From: JBDRNO01 sp043811005 | GTDB taxonomy: Bacteria; Bacteroidota; Bacteroidia; NORP154 | Assembly: GCA_043811005.1 (NCBI GenBank) | Contig: JBDRNO010000043.1 | Location: forward strand, 1 to 35,972 | Length of the DNA stretch: 35,972 nt | Reading direction: 5' to 3' | Part shown: positions 24,370 to 32,460 of the stretch, piece after piece | Layout: every line of letters starts with the position of its first letter | How positions within the stretch are numbered: position 1 is the stretch's first letter | Notes under the pieces: generated by a model | What the model saw: only the letters and a program-made list of their open reading frames with translations | Told to the model about the DNA's origin: nothing | The model's database searches: none | Position numbers and translations under genes: made by a program

Positions 24370-24405
24370 ATGCCCCGACCAAAAAGAGATAGAAAAAGGT
24401 ATTAA
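24370..24405 (+). pseudogene. 11-codon vestige of a DUF134 (UPF0251) gene
   Basis: ATG followed by MPRPKRDRKRY and TAA. The intact DUF134 gene at 25709 begins MPRPKRNRKMC, and MPRPxR is the hallmark N-terminus of that family. It sits where the first gene of the operon is expected, 18 nt after the predicted transcription start. Nothing further of DUF134 is visible before the DUF5320-like gene at 24470. It could still be translated as a leader peptide. Confidence 0.7.
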
Positions 24406-24469
24406 TAATCACATAAAATGTGAAACCCGCACCGACTATAATGTTAACGAATTAATAAATAATTGAGTT

Positions 24470-24658
24470 ATGCCACACTTAGACCATACAGGACCCGAAG
24501 ATAAGGGACCAAAAACAGGAAGAAAACTCGGTAAATGCCGCAAAACAGAAACCGAATTAAAAGAAATTGGGAAACTTGGAAAAGGACAAGGAAAACGCCA
24601 TCACTCCGGAGGTGGAAAAGGTAAAGGAAAACGATTAAAATATAATCAAAATGTTTAA
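24470..24658 (+). CDS. Small DUF5320-like basic protein
   Basis: A 62-residue protein, very rich in Gly and Lys, starting MPHLDHTGPEDKGPKTGRKL. The opening pattern (M-P-x3-x-TGP-x-GPxTGR) is that of the small DUF5320-type proteins that accompany NifX/NifB-like and DUF134 genes in anaerobes. The C-terminal half is a Lys/Gly repeat (GKGQGKRHH...GKGKGKR). Its function is unknown. It lies 17 nt before the NifX-like gene and 64 nt after the DUF134 vestige, in the same transcript. Confidence 0.68.
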   Translation: MPHLDHTGPEDKGPKTGRKLGKCRKTETELKEIGKLGKGQGKRHHSGGGKGKGKRLKYNQNV

Positions 24659-24675
24659 TCTCTAATCTTTATAAA

Positions 24676-25065
24676 ATGAAAAAAATAGCAGTTCCGGTTA
24701 CTAAAAGTAACCAGGTAGACGACCATTTTGGTCATTGTGAATTTTACGGAGTTTACACTATTTCAGAAAAAAACGAAATAGTTGACGTGCAAACAATCAA
24801 ATCAGAACAAGGTTGCGGTTGCAAATCGAACATTGCAAGCGTATTATCTGACAAAGGTGTTACCATAATGCTTGCAGGTGGTATTGGCGAGGGAGCAATT
24901 AATGTTCTGAACAATTGGGGCATTAATGTAATACGTGGTTGTTCGGGCAATGCAGCAGACATCGTAAAACAATTTGTTGAAGAAAAAATTTCCGATAGTG
25001 GTGAAAGTTGTTTACAACACGAACATCATCATGGTCATGGACACGATCAGGTATGTAACCACTAA
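24676..25065 (+). CDS. NifX/NifB-like (dinitrogenase FeMo-cofactor family) protein with His-rich tail
   Basis: A 129-residue protein of the Nitro_FeMo-Co family (NifX, VnfX, ORP-type proteins), an RNase H-like fold that binds Fe-S or Mo/Cu-S clusters. Typical features are IAVPVTKSNQVDDHFGHCEFY, the GCGCKSN loop and MLAGGIGEGAINVLNNWGI. A tail after residue 110 reads CLQHEHHHGHGHDQVCNH, rich in His and Cys, suited to metal binding. No nif structural genes are present, so nitrogen fixation is not implied. It is cotranscribed with the DUF5320-like gene under the palindrome-bearing promoter. Confidence 0.88.
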   Translation: MKKIAVPVTKSNQVDDHFGHCEFYGVYTISEKNEIVDVQTIKSEQGCGCKSNIASVLSDKGVTIMLAGGIGEGAINVLNNWGINVIRGCSGNAADIVKQFVEEKISDSGESCLQHEHHHGHGHDQVCNH

Positions 25066-25708
25066 TAAAAAAGTATAGATCCAACCACACAAGCACAAAC
25101 ATCAACCGCTTAAAGCCTCGCTAAATCCAAAGCGTGTAAATTTATATCAGAATTTAGGACATAGCTACGCAAATTTATTAAAAAGGAATTAATCGGAAAC
25201 TTCAATGCTTATTTTAATATTTACTTATCTGCTATTTACCCGCTCTGCCCTTGTTATTTGTTATTAATTATTGGTTATTGGTTGAAATAGATGTATCTAT
25301 GTGTCATTTACACCAAAGCAATATAAAATGGAATATATAGCAGGAAAAATTACTTTTCCAGATGATATTTGTTGTAAATATTGTGGGAATTAACTAAAAT
25401 TACTTTCAGATTAGAATTAAAAATAACGGAATAATAAATGTAGGTAACAAAAGTTTAAATTTTTAATTTTAAACTTTGCACTTTTACAAATTATTTGTGG
25501 TAACTAGTGAAAATTAGTGTCAGTCTGAGGCTGTTCCGCCTCTGGCGAATAATTAGTGGCTAAACATTGAAATTCCGATACTTTTAACTTGTAAACTTAT
25601 TTTAGGACGAGACACTTTGCAGAAACACGAGCCAGACAAAAAAATAATTGTAACTTTGGACGAGTATTTCGTTTATTGAAAATATAAAAATTCCGACACA
25701 AAACATAA
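25066..25708. other. 643-bp gene-free region
   Basis: AT-rich DNA without a convincing gene. It contains a 21-codon open frame (25328-25393, ending DICCKYCGN) that is too short to call, parts of the GTGAAAATTAGTG/AATTAGTGGCTAAA repeat (about 25497-25565), a small GAGGC...GCCTC hairpin near 25528, and the -7 box for the DUF134 gene. Confidence 0.6.
25651..25658 (+). promoter_or_regulatory. Candidate -7 box of the intact DUF134 gene
   Basis: TAACTTTG fits TAnnTTTG and would start a transcript about 45 nt before the ATG at 25709. Unlike the promoter at 24315 it has no palindrome, so this DUF134 copy does not appear to be under the same operator. Confidence 0.4.
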
Positions 25709-26320
25709 ATGCCCCGTCCAAAAAGAAATAGAAAAATGTGTATTCCACCATCAATGACCGGCTTTAAACCGTTTGGAATACCGTTTCATGAGCTTGAAAC
25801 TGTTACTCTTTTATTTGAGGAATTTGAGGCAATACGATTAACTGATTATGAGAATTTAATACAAGAGGAGGCAGCTAAACTCATGAATATTTCACGTCCA
25901 ACATTCACCCGTATCTATGAAAAAGCACGAAAAACCATATCAGAAGCGCTTGTTGAAGGAAAAGTGATAACTATCAATGGTGGAAATATACAATTTAAGA
26001 ATGTTTGGTATAAATGCACCAATTGCAACCATACCTTTATACTTACAAATAAAAAAATAAAGAAATGCAGATTTTGTAATTCCAAAAATATTGAAAATCT
26101 TAATAAAACAAATAAATCAAGTGAAAACATGAAAAATACTAATAAAGGATACGGCCCCGGTGGTTTTTGCATTTGTCCGCATTGTAATACAAAAACTCCG
26201 CACCAGGTCGGCAATCCTTGTATACAAGAACATTGCCCTAATTGCGGTAAAGCAATGGTAAGGGAAAATTCTTATCATCATCAGATGATTCTAAAAAAGA
26301 ATAAAGGAAAAGATAAATAA
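25709..26320 (+). CDS. DUF134 (UPF0251) DNA-binding protein with C-terminal zinc ribbons
   Basis: A 203-residue protein. Residues 1-90 are the DUF134 domain: MPRPKRNRKM, then a sigma-like helix-turn-helix (LTDYENLIQEEAAKLMNISR, RPTFTRIYEKARKTI). The remainder carries cysteine pairs C103/C106 with C120/C123, and C154, C156, C159, C171 with C176/C179 (PHC...HCPNCG), two probable zinc or iron ribbons. Typical DUF134 proteins are about 100 residues, so the tail doubles the length. Proteins of this family are usually encoded beside NifX-like genes, as here, and are assumed to be regulators. I infer it may bind the palindrome at 24322 and 6725. Confidence 0.85.
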   Translation: MPRPKRNRKMCIPPSMTGFKPFGIPFHELETVTLLFEEFEAIRLTDYENLIQEEAAKLMNISRPTFTRIYEKARKTISEALVEGKVITINGGNIQFKNVWYKCTNCNHTFILTNKKIKKCRFCNSKNIENLNKTNKSSENMKNTNKGYGPGGFCICPHCNTKTPHQVGNPCIQEHCPNCGKAMVRENSYHHQMILKKNKGKDK

Positions 26321-26419
26321 TTTATTTATGGCAATTAGTGAAAATTAGTGAAATTCGCGTTTAAATATTGTCAAATAGAGGCTGATCCACCTATGCGGAA
26401 AGTTCCATTACGATAAATT

Positions 26420-27667
26420 ATGAAATATTTTCAGAGTAAACTAAAAAAAATAATTTTGCTGTTATCCGCATTTTGGGCAACAAACATTTCCATTGCCCAG
26501 GATACAACAATTCAAAACATTTTGAATGATGTGAGAATTGATTCTATTATGCATTTTGTAGAGGAATTATCGGGTGAAATCCCAACAGTTATAAATGGTG
26601 TTTCTCAAATAATTACTTCACGGCACAAAGATGAGCCGGGAAATGAGATGGCTTTTGTCTATATTAAACAGAAATTAAACAGTTATAGTTTACAACCCGA
26701 TTCCCAGGTATATAACACAACCTGCAAAAATATTTTTGCATCTCAGGCAGGTACGGTTTTCCCGGGAAAAAAATATATCATTTGCGCCCATTATGATGAT
26801 ATGCCGGCAGGTTCAATAGCACCCGGAGCAGATGATAATGCAAGCGGGACAGCAACAGTTATTGAGGCAGCGCGAATATTTAGCCAGTACAGCTTTCCCT
26901 TCACAATTGTTTATGCTTTATGGGATGAGGAAGAACAGGGATTAGTCGGAAGCAGTATCTATGCTGCCCAAGCTGCCGCTGATGACGACTTGATCATGGG
27001 TGTTATAAATATGGATATGATCGCCTGGGATTCGGATAACGATAACCTGGCTTTTATTCATACGAAAAATATTAGAAATTCTGTGCTTATGGCTGATACA
27101 ATGAATAATATCAATTCAACTTATAACATAGGGTTGGATATAGTAATAAAAAATCCCGGGGTAACAGCCACCGACCATGCGTCTTTTTGGAACGAATACT
27201 ATAGTGCAATCGGATTAAGCGAAGATTACTATGGCGATATGAATGCCTACTACCATTCTACTGATGATTTAATCGCTTATTTTAAGATACCTTATTATGA
27301 AAAAACTTCTAAACTCGCAATTGCAACCCTTGCCTGTCTTGCTTCAGACACAAGCATTAATGTTGGAATTGAGGAATTATCCCATGAAAGGTTTATTCTT
27401 TACTCAAATTATCCCAATCCTTTCAGCTATAATACTACTATAAGCTACTCATTGCCTTTTCAATGTAAAGTGAACATCACCATATACAATTTATTGGGAA
27501 ACAAAATTGAGGAATTAGTCGCACAGGAACAACAAGCTGGTAATTATGAAGTTTCATGGAATGCGGCAGGATTTTCTTCAGGAATATATTACTATGAACT
27601 AAATTCAATTTCAACTGATGAGAATAAAATTTTCAGGAAAGTGAGAAAGTTGAACCTTGTTAAATGA
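26420..27667 (+). CDS. Secreted M28-family zinc aminopeptidase with T9SS sorting domain
   Basis: A 415-residue exported peptidase. A signal peptide (to about 26) is followed by the M28 catalytic domain (about 60-320). Zinc ligands and catalytic residues are visible as AHYDD (H124), GADDNASG (D138), WDEEEQGLVGS (E171/E172), NMDMIAWD (D199) and YYHSTDD (H279). The C-terminal 80 residues are a T9SS type A sorting domain (NYPNPFSYNTTISYSLP...GIYYYELNS...KVRKLNLVK). It probably works at the cell surface on peptides. Its 3' end (27485-27667) has a near-identical orphan twin at 15106-15291. Confidence 0.9.
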   Translation: MKYFQSKLKKIILLLSAFWATNISIAQDTTIQNILNDVRIDSIMHFVEELSGEIPTVINGVSQIITSRHKDEPGNEMAFVYIKQKLNSYSLQPDSQVYNTTCKNIFASQAGTVFPGKKYIICAHYDDMPAGSIAPGADDNASGTATVIEAARIFSQYSFPFTIVYALWDEEEQGLVGSSIYAAQAAADDDLIMGVINMDMIAWDSDNDNLAFIHTKNIRNSVLMADTMNNINSTYNIGLDIVIKNPGVTATDHASFWNEYYSAIGLSEDYYGDMNAYYHSTDDLIAYFKIPYYEKTSKLAIATLACLASDTSINVGIEELSHERFILYSNYPNPFSYNTTISYSLPFQCKVNITIYNLLGNKIEELVAQEQQAGNYEVSWNAAGFSSGIYYYELNSISTDENKIFRKVRKLNLVK

Positions 27668-27721
27668 TGCGTGATAATAGAAAATAACTCTGTAAGTTGA
27701 TTTAATTATCAATTATATAGT

Positions 27722-27814
27722 GTTGCTGGGTACTGGGTGCTGGGTGGTCTGTATTGGTTATGAGGTTGAATAAAAATCCAACAACCCAGAACCCAGTGCC
27801 CAGAACCCAGTAAC
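27722..27814. repeat. Inverted repeat built of CTGGGT/ACCCAG units
   Basis: GTTGCTGGGTACTGGGTGCT at the left faces ACCCAGAACCCAGTGCCCAG and CCCAGTAAC at the right. A long imperfect hairpin with a loop of about 38 nt lies in the gap between the peptidase and the small His/Cys-rich gene. It could act as a transcript terminator, though no T run follows. Confidence 0.7.
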
Positions 27815-27888
27815 TGTTTATTGTAAGCACAAGGTATCGGTTATCATTTAAATTTGTTTAAAATATTGAAATTTCGATTCAAATAATT

Positions 27889-27896
27889 TACATTTG
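27889..27896 (+). promoter_or_regulatory. Candidate -7 box for the copy B pair
   Basis: TACATTTG fits TAnnTTTG and lies 22 nt before the ATG at 27919. ATTG at 27865-27868 gives a 20-nt spacer. The paralogous gene at 16538 has the related TACATTTA at 16491-16498. Confidence 0.5.
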
Positions 27897-27918
27897 TAAT
27901 ATCAATCTTTTTGATCAA

Positions 27919-28245
27919 ATGCTATTCCGAATCAGAAAATATACTTCGATTTTCTTTCTTGTTTCTTTCATTTCAACTTTTGTTATAAAAGAAATACATG
28001 CCCCGTTAGATTTCCATATTCAGCAAGTTCCTTGTTCTGCTAAAACCAATCATCATTTTCACGAACAACATCAGGATTGTTTGATCTGTAATTTTAATAT
28101 TTCTTATTTTGACTACAATATTCAACAATATGATATAATTACTATATATTTCCCTGAACCTGTTTTTCCCCTGGTTGAAGGGTTCTCAACACCCGCTTCT
28201 TTTTATAATATATTCCTAAGAGCTCCACCTTTCCAGATTGTTTGA
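27919..28245 (+). CDS. Small membrane-anchored His/Cys-rich protein paired with a TBDR (copy B)
   Basis: A 108-residue near-twin of the protein at 16538: the same N-terminal hydrophobic segment (MLFRIRKYTSIFFLVSFIST) and the motif NHHFHEQHQDCLIC, in which H50 of copy A is Q but H45, H46, H48, H51, C54 and C57 remain. The conserved set HHxHxxHxDCxIC is thus the likely functional core. It precedes its TBDR by 226 nt; a degenerate inverted repeat fills the gap. Candidate periplasmic metal-handling partner. Confidence 0.78.
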   Translation: MLFRIRKYTSIFFLVSFISTFVIKEIHAPLDFHIQQVPCSAKTNHHFHEQHQDCLICNFNISYFDYNIQQYDIITIYFPEPVFPLVEGFSTPASFYNIFLRAPPFQIV

Positions 28246-28315
28246 TTCATTTCCTTTTTAAAGATAAACTTATTAATTCATTTTTTCGGTTTCTCCGTTC
28301 TCGGGTATCGGTTAT

Positions 28316-28448
28316 CAGTTTGTCAGGTTACCGGTTTTCGGTTTTTCAGATATTCGGTTTTTTACGTTAATAATGACTGACTAACTTATAACTGAAAAAC
28401 TGATACCAGATAAACCCGAAAACTAACATCTGACAACTGAGAAACTGA
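28316..28448. repeat. Degenerate long inverted repeat
   Basis: The left side CAGTTTGTCAGGTTACCGG and GGTTTTTCAG partly pairs with the right side CTGAAAAACTGATACCAG and CATCTGACAACTGAGAAACTG. It separates the copy B small protein from its receptor gene. Boundaries are approximate. Confidence 0.45.
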
Positions 28449-28471
28449 GTAGTTACTTAAAATATTTAACC

Positions 28472-30748
28472 ATGAAAAAAATCACATACATTATAATCTT
28501 TCTTTTATTCAGTTATTATATTGTAAATGCCCAAAATCAAATATCCGGGAAAATTACCAATCACGAAACAAATGACGCTTTACCAGTGGTTAATGTATAT
28601 TTATTAGAATTGCATAAAGGAACGGTAACAAATGAAACCGGAGAATATTTGCTAACTAATTTACCAAAAGGAAAGTTTAAAGTTCAATATTCTTTTATCG
28701 GATATAAGACAGTTGTTAAAACAGTGCAATTAAATGATTCCATTTCAGAAATTGCAATAAATATTCAACTTGAACCTGCTATTTTAGAAACGGAACAGGT
28801 CGTAATAACAGGCGGCTATCATTCAACACAGCACGAAAATGCGGTTGCGATTGAAGTAATTAAATTAGAAGAAATTACTAATTCAGGAACACAAAGTTTT
28901 ACAGAAGCATTGACAAATATTCCGGGGATTGATATGATAGCAAAAGGCGCAGGCGTTTCCAAACCTGTTATCCGGGGTTTATCAAATACCAACATTCTGT
29001 TGCTAAATAACGGTGTAAAAATGGAAAACTTTCAATTTTCCGAGAATCATCCTTTTATTATTGATGAATTTGGAATAGATAAAGTTGAAGTTATTAAAGG
29101 CCCGGCTTCTTTACTCTATGGTTCCGATGCCATCGGGGGAGTTTTAAATATTATAAAAGAAAAGCCCGCCCCTGGTGGAAAAATTATTGGGGATTATAAT
29201 CTTCAATATCATACAAATACAAATGGAGCTGTTACCAATTTGGGAATAAAAGGAGCATCTAAAAGTTTCTTCTGGGGCTTGAGAGGTGGCATGAAAAGTC
29301 ATGAAGATTATATTGACGGAAACAGCGATTTTGTACCAAATACCAGATTTAATGATCAGAGTTATAAACTTAATGCAGGTTTTAACAAACCTTTTGGTTC
29401 ATTTAAAATTTATTATGATCTTAATTTAATGAATTTAGGAATGTGTGTTCCTGAGGTCTTTTCCTTGGTAACCGAAAAAGGAAGGAAAAATAAATATTGG
29501 TATCAGGATCTATCTAACCATGTTATTTCTTCTAAAAACACTCTTTTCTTAGGCAATTTTAAAATAGGTGCAAATGTTGCCTGTCAATTTAATAACAGAC
29601 AACTGCAAACTGTTGATCTAACTGCTGTGAACATGGATTTGAATACTTTGTCCTATGAACTAAAAACGTATTTACCGTCAAATGAAAAATCTGAATATAT
29701 TATCGGGTTTCAAGGAGCAAACAAACAGAACAGAAACAACGAAGCGCCTAATCATGTATTGCCTGATTTTAATGTTGATGATATTTCATTTTTCGGATTA
29801 GCCCAATATACTTTTTTTAATAAATTAACAGCACAAGCCGGCTTGCGATATGATTACCGTAATATTTTTGTCCCGGAACAGGAAAAATCCGTACATTTCC
29901 ACGAAGCAGAGGAAGAAGAACATGGCGAAGAACATGAACTTATGGAAGAGCTGAAGAGTAACTATAATAACGTTAGCGCTTCTATGGGCGCTACTTACCA
30001 GTTAAATGAAAAAATTTTGTTTAGAGCTAACTTTGCTTCTGCCTACCGGACACCGAATATCGCAGAATTAACCCAGGATGGAATGCACGGTGCAAGATAC
30101 GAACAAGGCAGCCGTGATCTGACTTCGCAACGAAGCTACGAAACAGATATTAGTATTCATTACTGTTCAAAACACACTACTTTCGACTTTGCGATATTTG
30201 ATAATCAAATAAAAAACTATATTTTCCTTGCACCAACAAGTGATACTACCGGTTCAGGCATAGATATTTACCGGTATAGCCAAACAAATGCAGAATTATA
30301 TGGCGGTGAAGCAGGCATTCATATCCACCCGCATCTATTGCACTGGCTGCATTTTAAATCAACTTTCTCTTATGTAATTGGAACGCAGGAAGATAATAGT
30401 TATTTGCCTTTTATCCCGGCACCTAAGATAAGGATTGAACTAAGAGCGGAAAAAGAGAAACTGGCATTTTTACATAAGGCATTTATTAAAATAGGAACAT
30501 TAATGGCTTTTGACCAGGAAAATCCGGCAATGTTTGAAACAGAAAGCGCTGGTTATGCGCTTCTCAATCTGGGTATCGGTGGAAGTATCAAATGGACAAA
30601 GCAGATGATTTCAATCGGGATTTATGCAAATAATTTACTTGACGAAAAATATTTTGACCATCTCTCTACTTTAAAACCAATGAATGTTTATAATCAGGGA
30701 AGAAATATCAGTGTATGCGTGAAAGTTCCTTTTAATATAAAAAAATAA
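28472..30748 (+). CDS. TonB-dependent receptor with His-rich loop, ZnuD-like (copy B)
   Basis: A 758-residue close paralogue of the receptor at 16978, with the same signal peptide, carboxypeptidase-regulatory-like domain, plug (ENHPFIIDEFG, KGPASLLYGSDAIGGVLN) and barrel. The main difference is the acidic His-rich loop, here VHFHEAEEEEHGEEHELM: four His rather than five, shifted by insertion and substitution, with altered residues for about 20 positions after it. Ligand specificity may differ between the two, but both probably take up zinc or a similar metal complex through TonB. Confidence 0.85.
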   Translation: MKKITYIIIFLLFSYYIVNAQNQISGKITNHETNDALPVVNVYLLELHKGTVTNETGEYLLTNLPKGKFKVQYSFIGYKTVVKTVQLNDSISEIAINIQLEPAILETEQVVITGGYHSTQHENAVAIEVIKLEEITNSGTQSFTEALTNIPGIDMIAKGAGVSKPVIRGLSNTNILLLNNGVKMENFQFSENHPFIIDEFGIDKVEVIKGPASLLYGSDAIGGVLNIIKEKPAPGGKIIGDYNLQYHTNTNGAVTNLGIKGASKSFFWGLRGGMKSHEDYIDGNSDFVPNTRFNDQSYKLNAGFNKPFGSFKIYYDLNLMNLGMCVPEVFSLVTEKGRKNKYWYQDLSNHVISSKNTLFLGNFKIGANVACQFNNRQLQTVDLTAVNMDLNTLSYELKTYLPSNEKSEYIIGFQGANKQNRNNEAPNHVLPDFNVDDISFFGLAQYTFFNKLTAQAGLRYDYRNIFVPEQEKSVHFHEAEEEEHGEEHELMEELKSNYNNVSASMGATYQLNEKILFRANFASAYRTPNIAELTQDGMHGARYEQGSRDLTSQRSYETDISIHYCSKHTTFDFAIFDNQIKNYIFLAPTSDTTGSGIDIYRYSQTNAELYGGEAGIHIHPHLLHWLHFKSTFSYVIGTQEDNSYLPFIPAPKIRIELRAEKEKLAFLHKAFIKIGTLMAFDQENPAMFETESAGYALLNLGIGGSIKWTKQMISIGIYANNLLDEKYFDHLSTLKPMNVYNQGRNISVCVKVPFNIKK

Positions 30749-30939
30749 CTTTCAATCCAAAACTAAAAACTATTCAACTATAACAAACCAACCAAAAACC
30801 AAAAACTAAATTCAGAGCCACTTGCTTTGTCATATGCAGATTTAGTTTACGAAATAAAGCTCTAAATGTCAATGTTTATAAGGACGAGTCAGGAGTTCTG
30901 AATTTAATATCAGCTTTTTTTGGAAACAATTATTTCCTG

Positions 30940-30947
30940 TATATTTG
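30940..30947 (+). promoter_or_regulatory. Promoter for the third C-x(n)-CH protein
   Basis: TATATTTG matches the -7 consensus, with TTTG at 30919-30922 (17-nt spacer, slightly short). It lies 49 nt before the ATG at 30997. Confidence 0.55.
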
Positions 30948-30996
30948 CAGTTACAACAAATCATGGTGATTATAATCGCCAAAAAAATATAATATC

Positions 30997-31857
30997 ATGA
31001 AAAAGAAATTTTTATTCATCTCAGCATTCATTATTTCTGTTTTAATTATTTATAGCTCTTTTACAAATATTCCTCCTGCCGGTACTACCAGTGCCCCAGG
31101 AGAATTCAGCTGTTCAGGTGTAACATGTCATTCAGGAACACCGAATACGGGGCCGGGATACGCTGAAATTGTAATAATGGGAGATGAAACAGCAACAACT
31201 TATATTCCCGGTGTCACTATCATGTTAATGCCGTATGTTATTGATAATACTAAACAAGTATCCGGATTTCAGACTGTTGCCCGGCTTGCTAATGGAAACA
31301 GTGCAGGATCAGTTACTCTTTTCTTTCCCGATTATACAGAGCTTATTACTTCAGGAGGATATGAATACGTGTGCCAAACAGGTACCGGTGCGATAGAACC
31401 TATCACGGCTAACATGCATGATTGGATGTATAATTGGGAAGCGCCTGCTGCCGGTTCAGGTACCGTTATCATTTATGGAGCATTCGTTACAGGACCAGGT
31501 TTTGGTAGTACCGCAAACAATAATGTTTATTCTGATTCATTAGTGCTAAATGAAGATACTTCATCCGGCATATATTCTCTGCCGTATGCTTCGCAAGACA
31601 TTATTATTGAACGTATATACCCTGTCCCCTTAATAGATTTTGTTAACATTGATATCCGTACAGTAAAACCTTCAGGGCTTTCAGTTACATTAATTGACAT
31701 GAACGGAAAAGTTATTATCACAGAATCCACATTTCCGGTTAATTCAACTAAATTCTGTTACAAGTTAAATATGTCAGCTTTAACTGATGGAATTTATTTT
31801 GTAAAAGTAAAACAAGGTGATAATGCAGAAGTAATTCAGAGAATCGTGAAAATTTAA
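30997..31857 (+). CDS. T9SS-sorted surface protein with APGE...C-x4-CH domain
   Basis: A 286-residue paralogue of the proteins at 12864 and 14216: signal peptide (1-22), GTTSAPGEFSCSGVTCHSGT (C39, C44, H45), a beta-rich domain (GFQTVARLANGNSAG, AAGSGTVIIYGAFV) and a T9SS type A sorting domain (from about 205, YPVPLIDFVNIDI to QRIVKI). Here the Cys-Cys spacing is four residues rather than five. It has its own promoter and is followed 47 nt later by the Cys-rich small protein gene. Whether the C-x(n)-CH binds heme, a metal or is simply a disulfide cannot be decided from sequence. Confidence 0.8.
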   Translation: MKKKFLFISAFIISVLIIYSSFTNIPPAGTTSAPGEFSCSGVTCHSGTPNTGPGYAEIVIMGDETATTYIPGVTIMLMPYVIDNTKQVSGFQTVARLANGNSAGSVTLFFPDYTELITSGGYEYVCQTGTGAIEPITANMHDWMYNWEAPAAGSGTVIIYGAFVTGPGFGSTANNNVYSDSLVLNEDTSSGIYSLPYASQDIIIERIYPVPLIDFVNIDIRTVKPSGLSVTLIDMNGKVIITESTFPVNSTKFCYKLNMSALTDGIYFVKVKQGDNAEVIQRIVKI

Positions 31858-31904
31858 TTTTATTTAATGAGTAAATAATTATTTTCTATATCTTTACTGT
31901 TCCA

Positions 31905-32291
31905 ATGAAGAACCTATTTGCCATATTCCTCCTTCTTATTTATTTCATAGCTTTTCTAAAACCTATATACCCATTTATCGAATATGCTGTAAATAAAGAT
32001 TACATCGCAAAAGTGCTTTGCATCAATAAAGACAAGCCACAAATGTCCTGTGAAGGCAAGTGCCATCTTCAAAAACAATTGAAAAAAGCAACAACAGAAA
32101 AAAACAATCCTGAACAAAACACCCCGCCCAAAACCAAAACCCAGGAAGTTATATTTATTCTAAAAACAGAAAAGCCACGATGTAATTACAAAATAGAAGA
32201 AGAAAAGAAATATTTTTCCCGAAATTCTATGGTTTCTTCACAGTTTTTTACTAAACCACCTACACCCCCACCTAAAAGTTTTCATTGTTAA
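31905..32291 (+). CDS. Small membrane-anchored Cys-rich protein paired with a TBDR
   Basis: A 128-residue protein: N-terminal hydrophobic segment (3-18), then AVNKDYIAKVLCINKDKPQM and SCEGKCHLQKQL, giving C39, C49, C53 and H54, a charged middle, and a Pro-rich end finishing in a terminal Cys. The pattern LCxNKDKPxxxCxGKCxLxK looks like a conserved Bacteroidetes family found before TBDR genes, but I know no named function. It precedes the receptor at 32592 by 300 nt, with two inverted repeats between. A role in copper or another soft-metal transfer behind that receptor is an inference. Confidence 0.75.
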   Translation: MKNLFAIFLLLIYFIAFLKPIYPFIEYAVNKDYIAKVLCINKDKPQMSCEGKCHLQKQLKKATTEKNNPEQNTPPKTKTQEVIFILKTEKPRCNYKIEEEKKYFSRNSMVSSQFFTKPPTPPPKSFHC

Positions 32292-32343
32292 TCCCTGTAA
32301 TTATATTGATATTTAGGGATATCCTTTAATCCCTTGTCAATAT

Positions 32344-32376
32344 AGACCTCACAGGTTTCCAAAACCAGTGAGGTCT
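32344..32376. repeat. Hairpin AGACCTCAC...GTGAGGTCT
   Basis: Arms AGACCTCACAGGTTT and AAACCAGTGAGGTCT pair with a short loop and one mismatch pair. It is a REP-like palindrome in the 300-bp gap between the Cys-rich small protein and its receptor. Confidence 0.7.
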
Positions 32377-32460
32377 GAAATGTTACAATTGCACTTTTGT
32401 AACACAGGTTAAGTACATCCTTTTTTAAAGGACATAACTATGAAAGTTTATTGAAAACAT

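Larger units (their letters stand above)
27919..30748 (+). repeat. Segmental duplication, copy B (small protein plus TBDR)
   Basis: Partner of 16538-19245. Coding parts are nearly identical in long runs, while the stretch around 29885-30010 differs much more from its counterpart at 18375-18500 than the flanks do. Confidence 0.9.

Noticed and set aside
24676..25065. Evidence for nitrogen fixation
   Set aside because: NifX/NifB-like small proteins are widespread outside nif clusters; no nifHDK, nifE/N or nifB radical-SAM gene is present.
25328..25393. 21-codon frame ending DICCKYCGN
   Set aside because: The Cys pattern is suggestive of a zinc site but the frame is too short, has no partner motif and no clear promoter.
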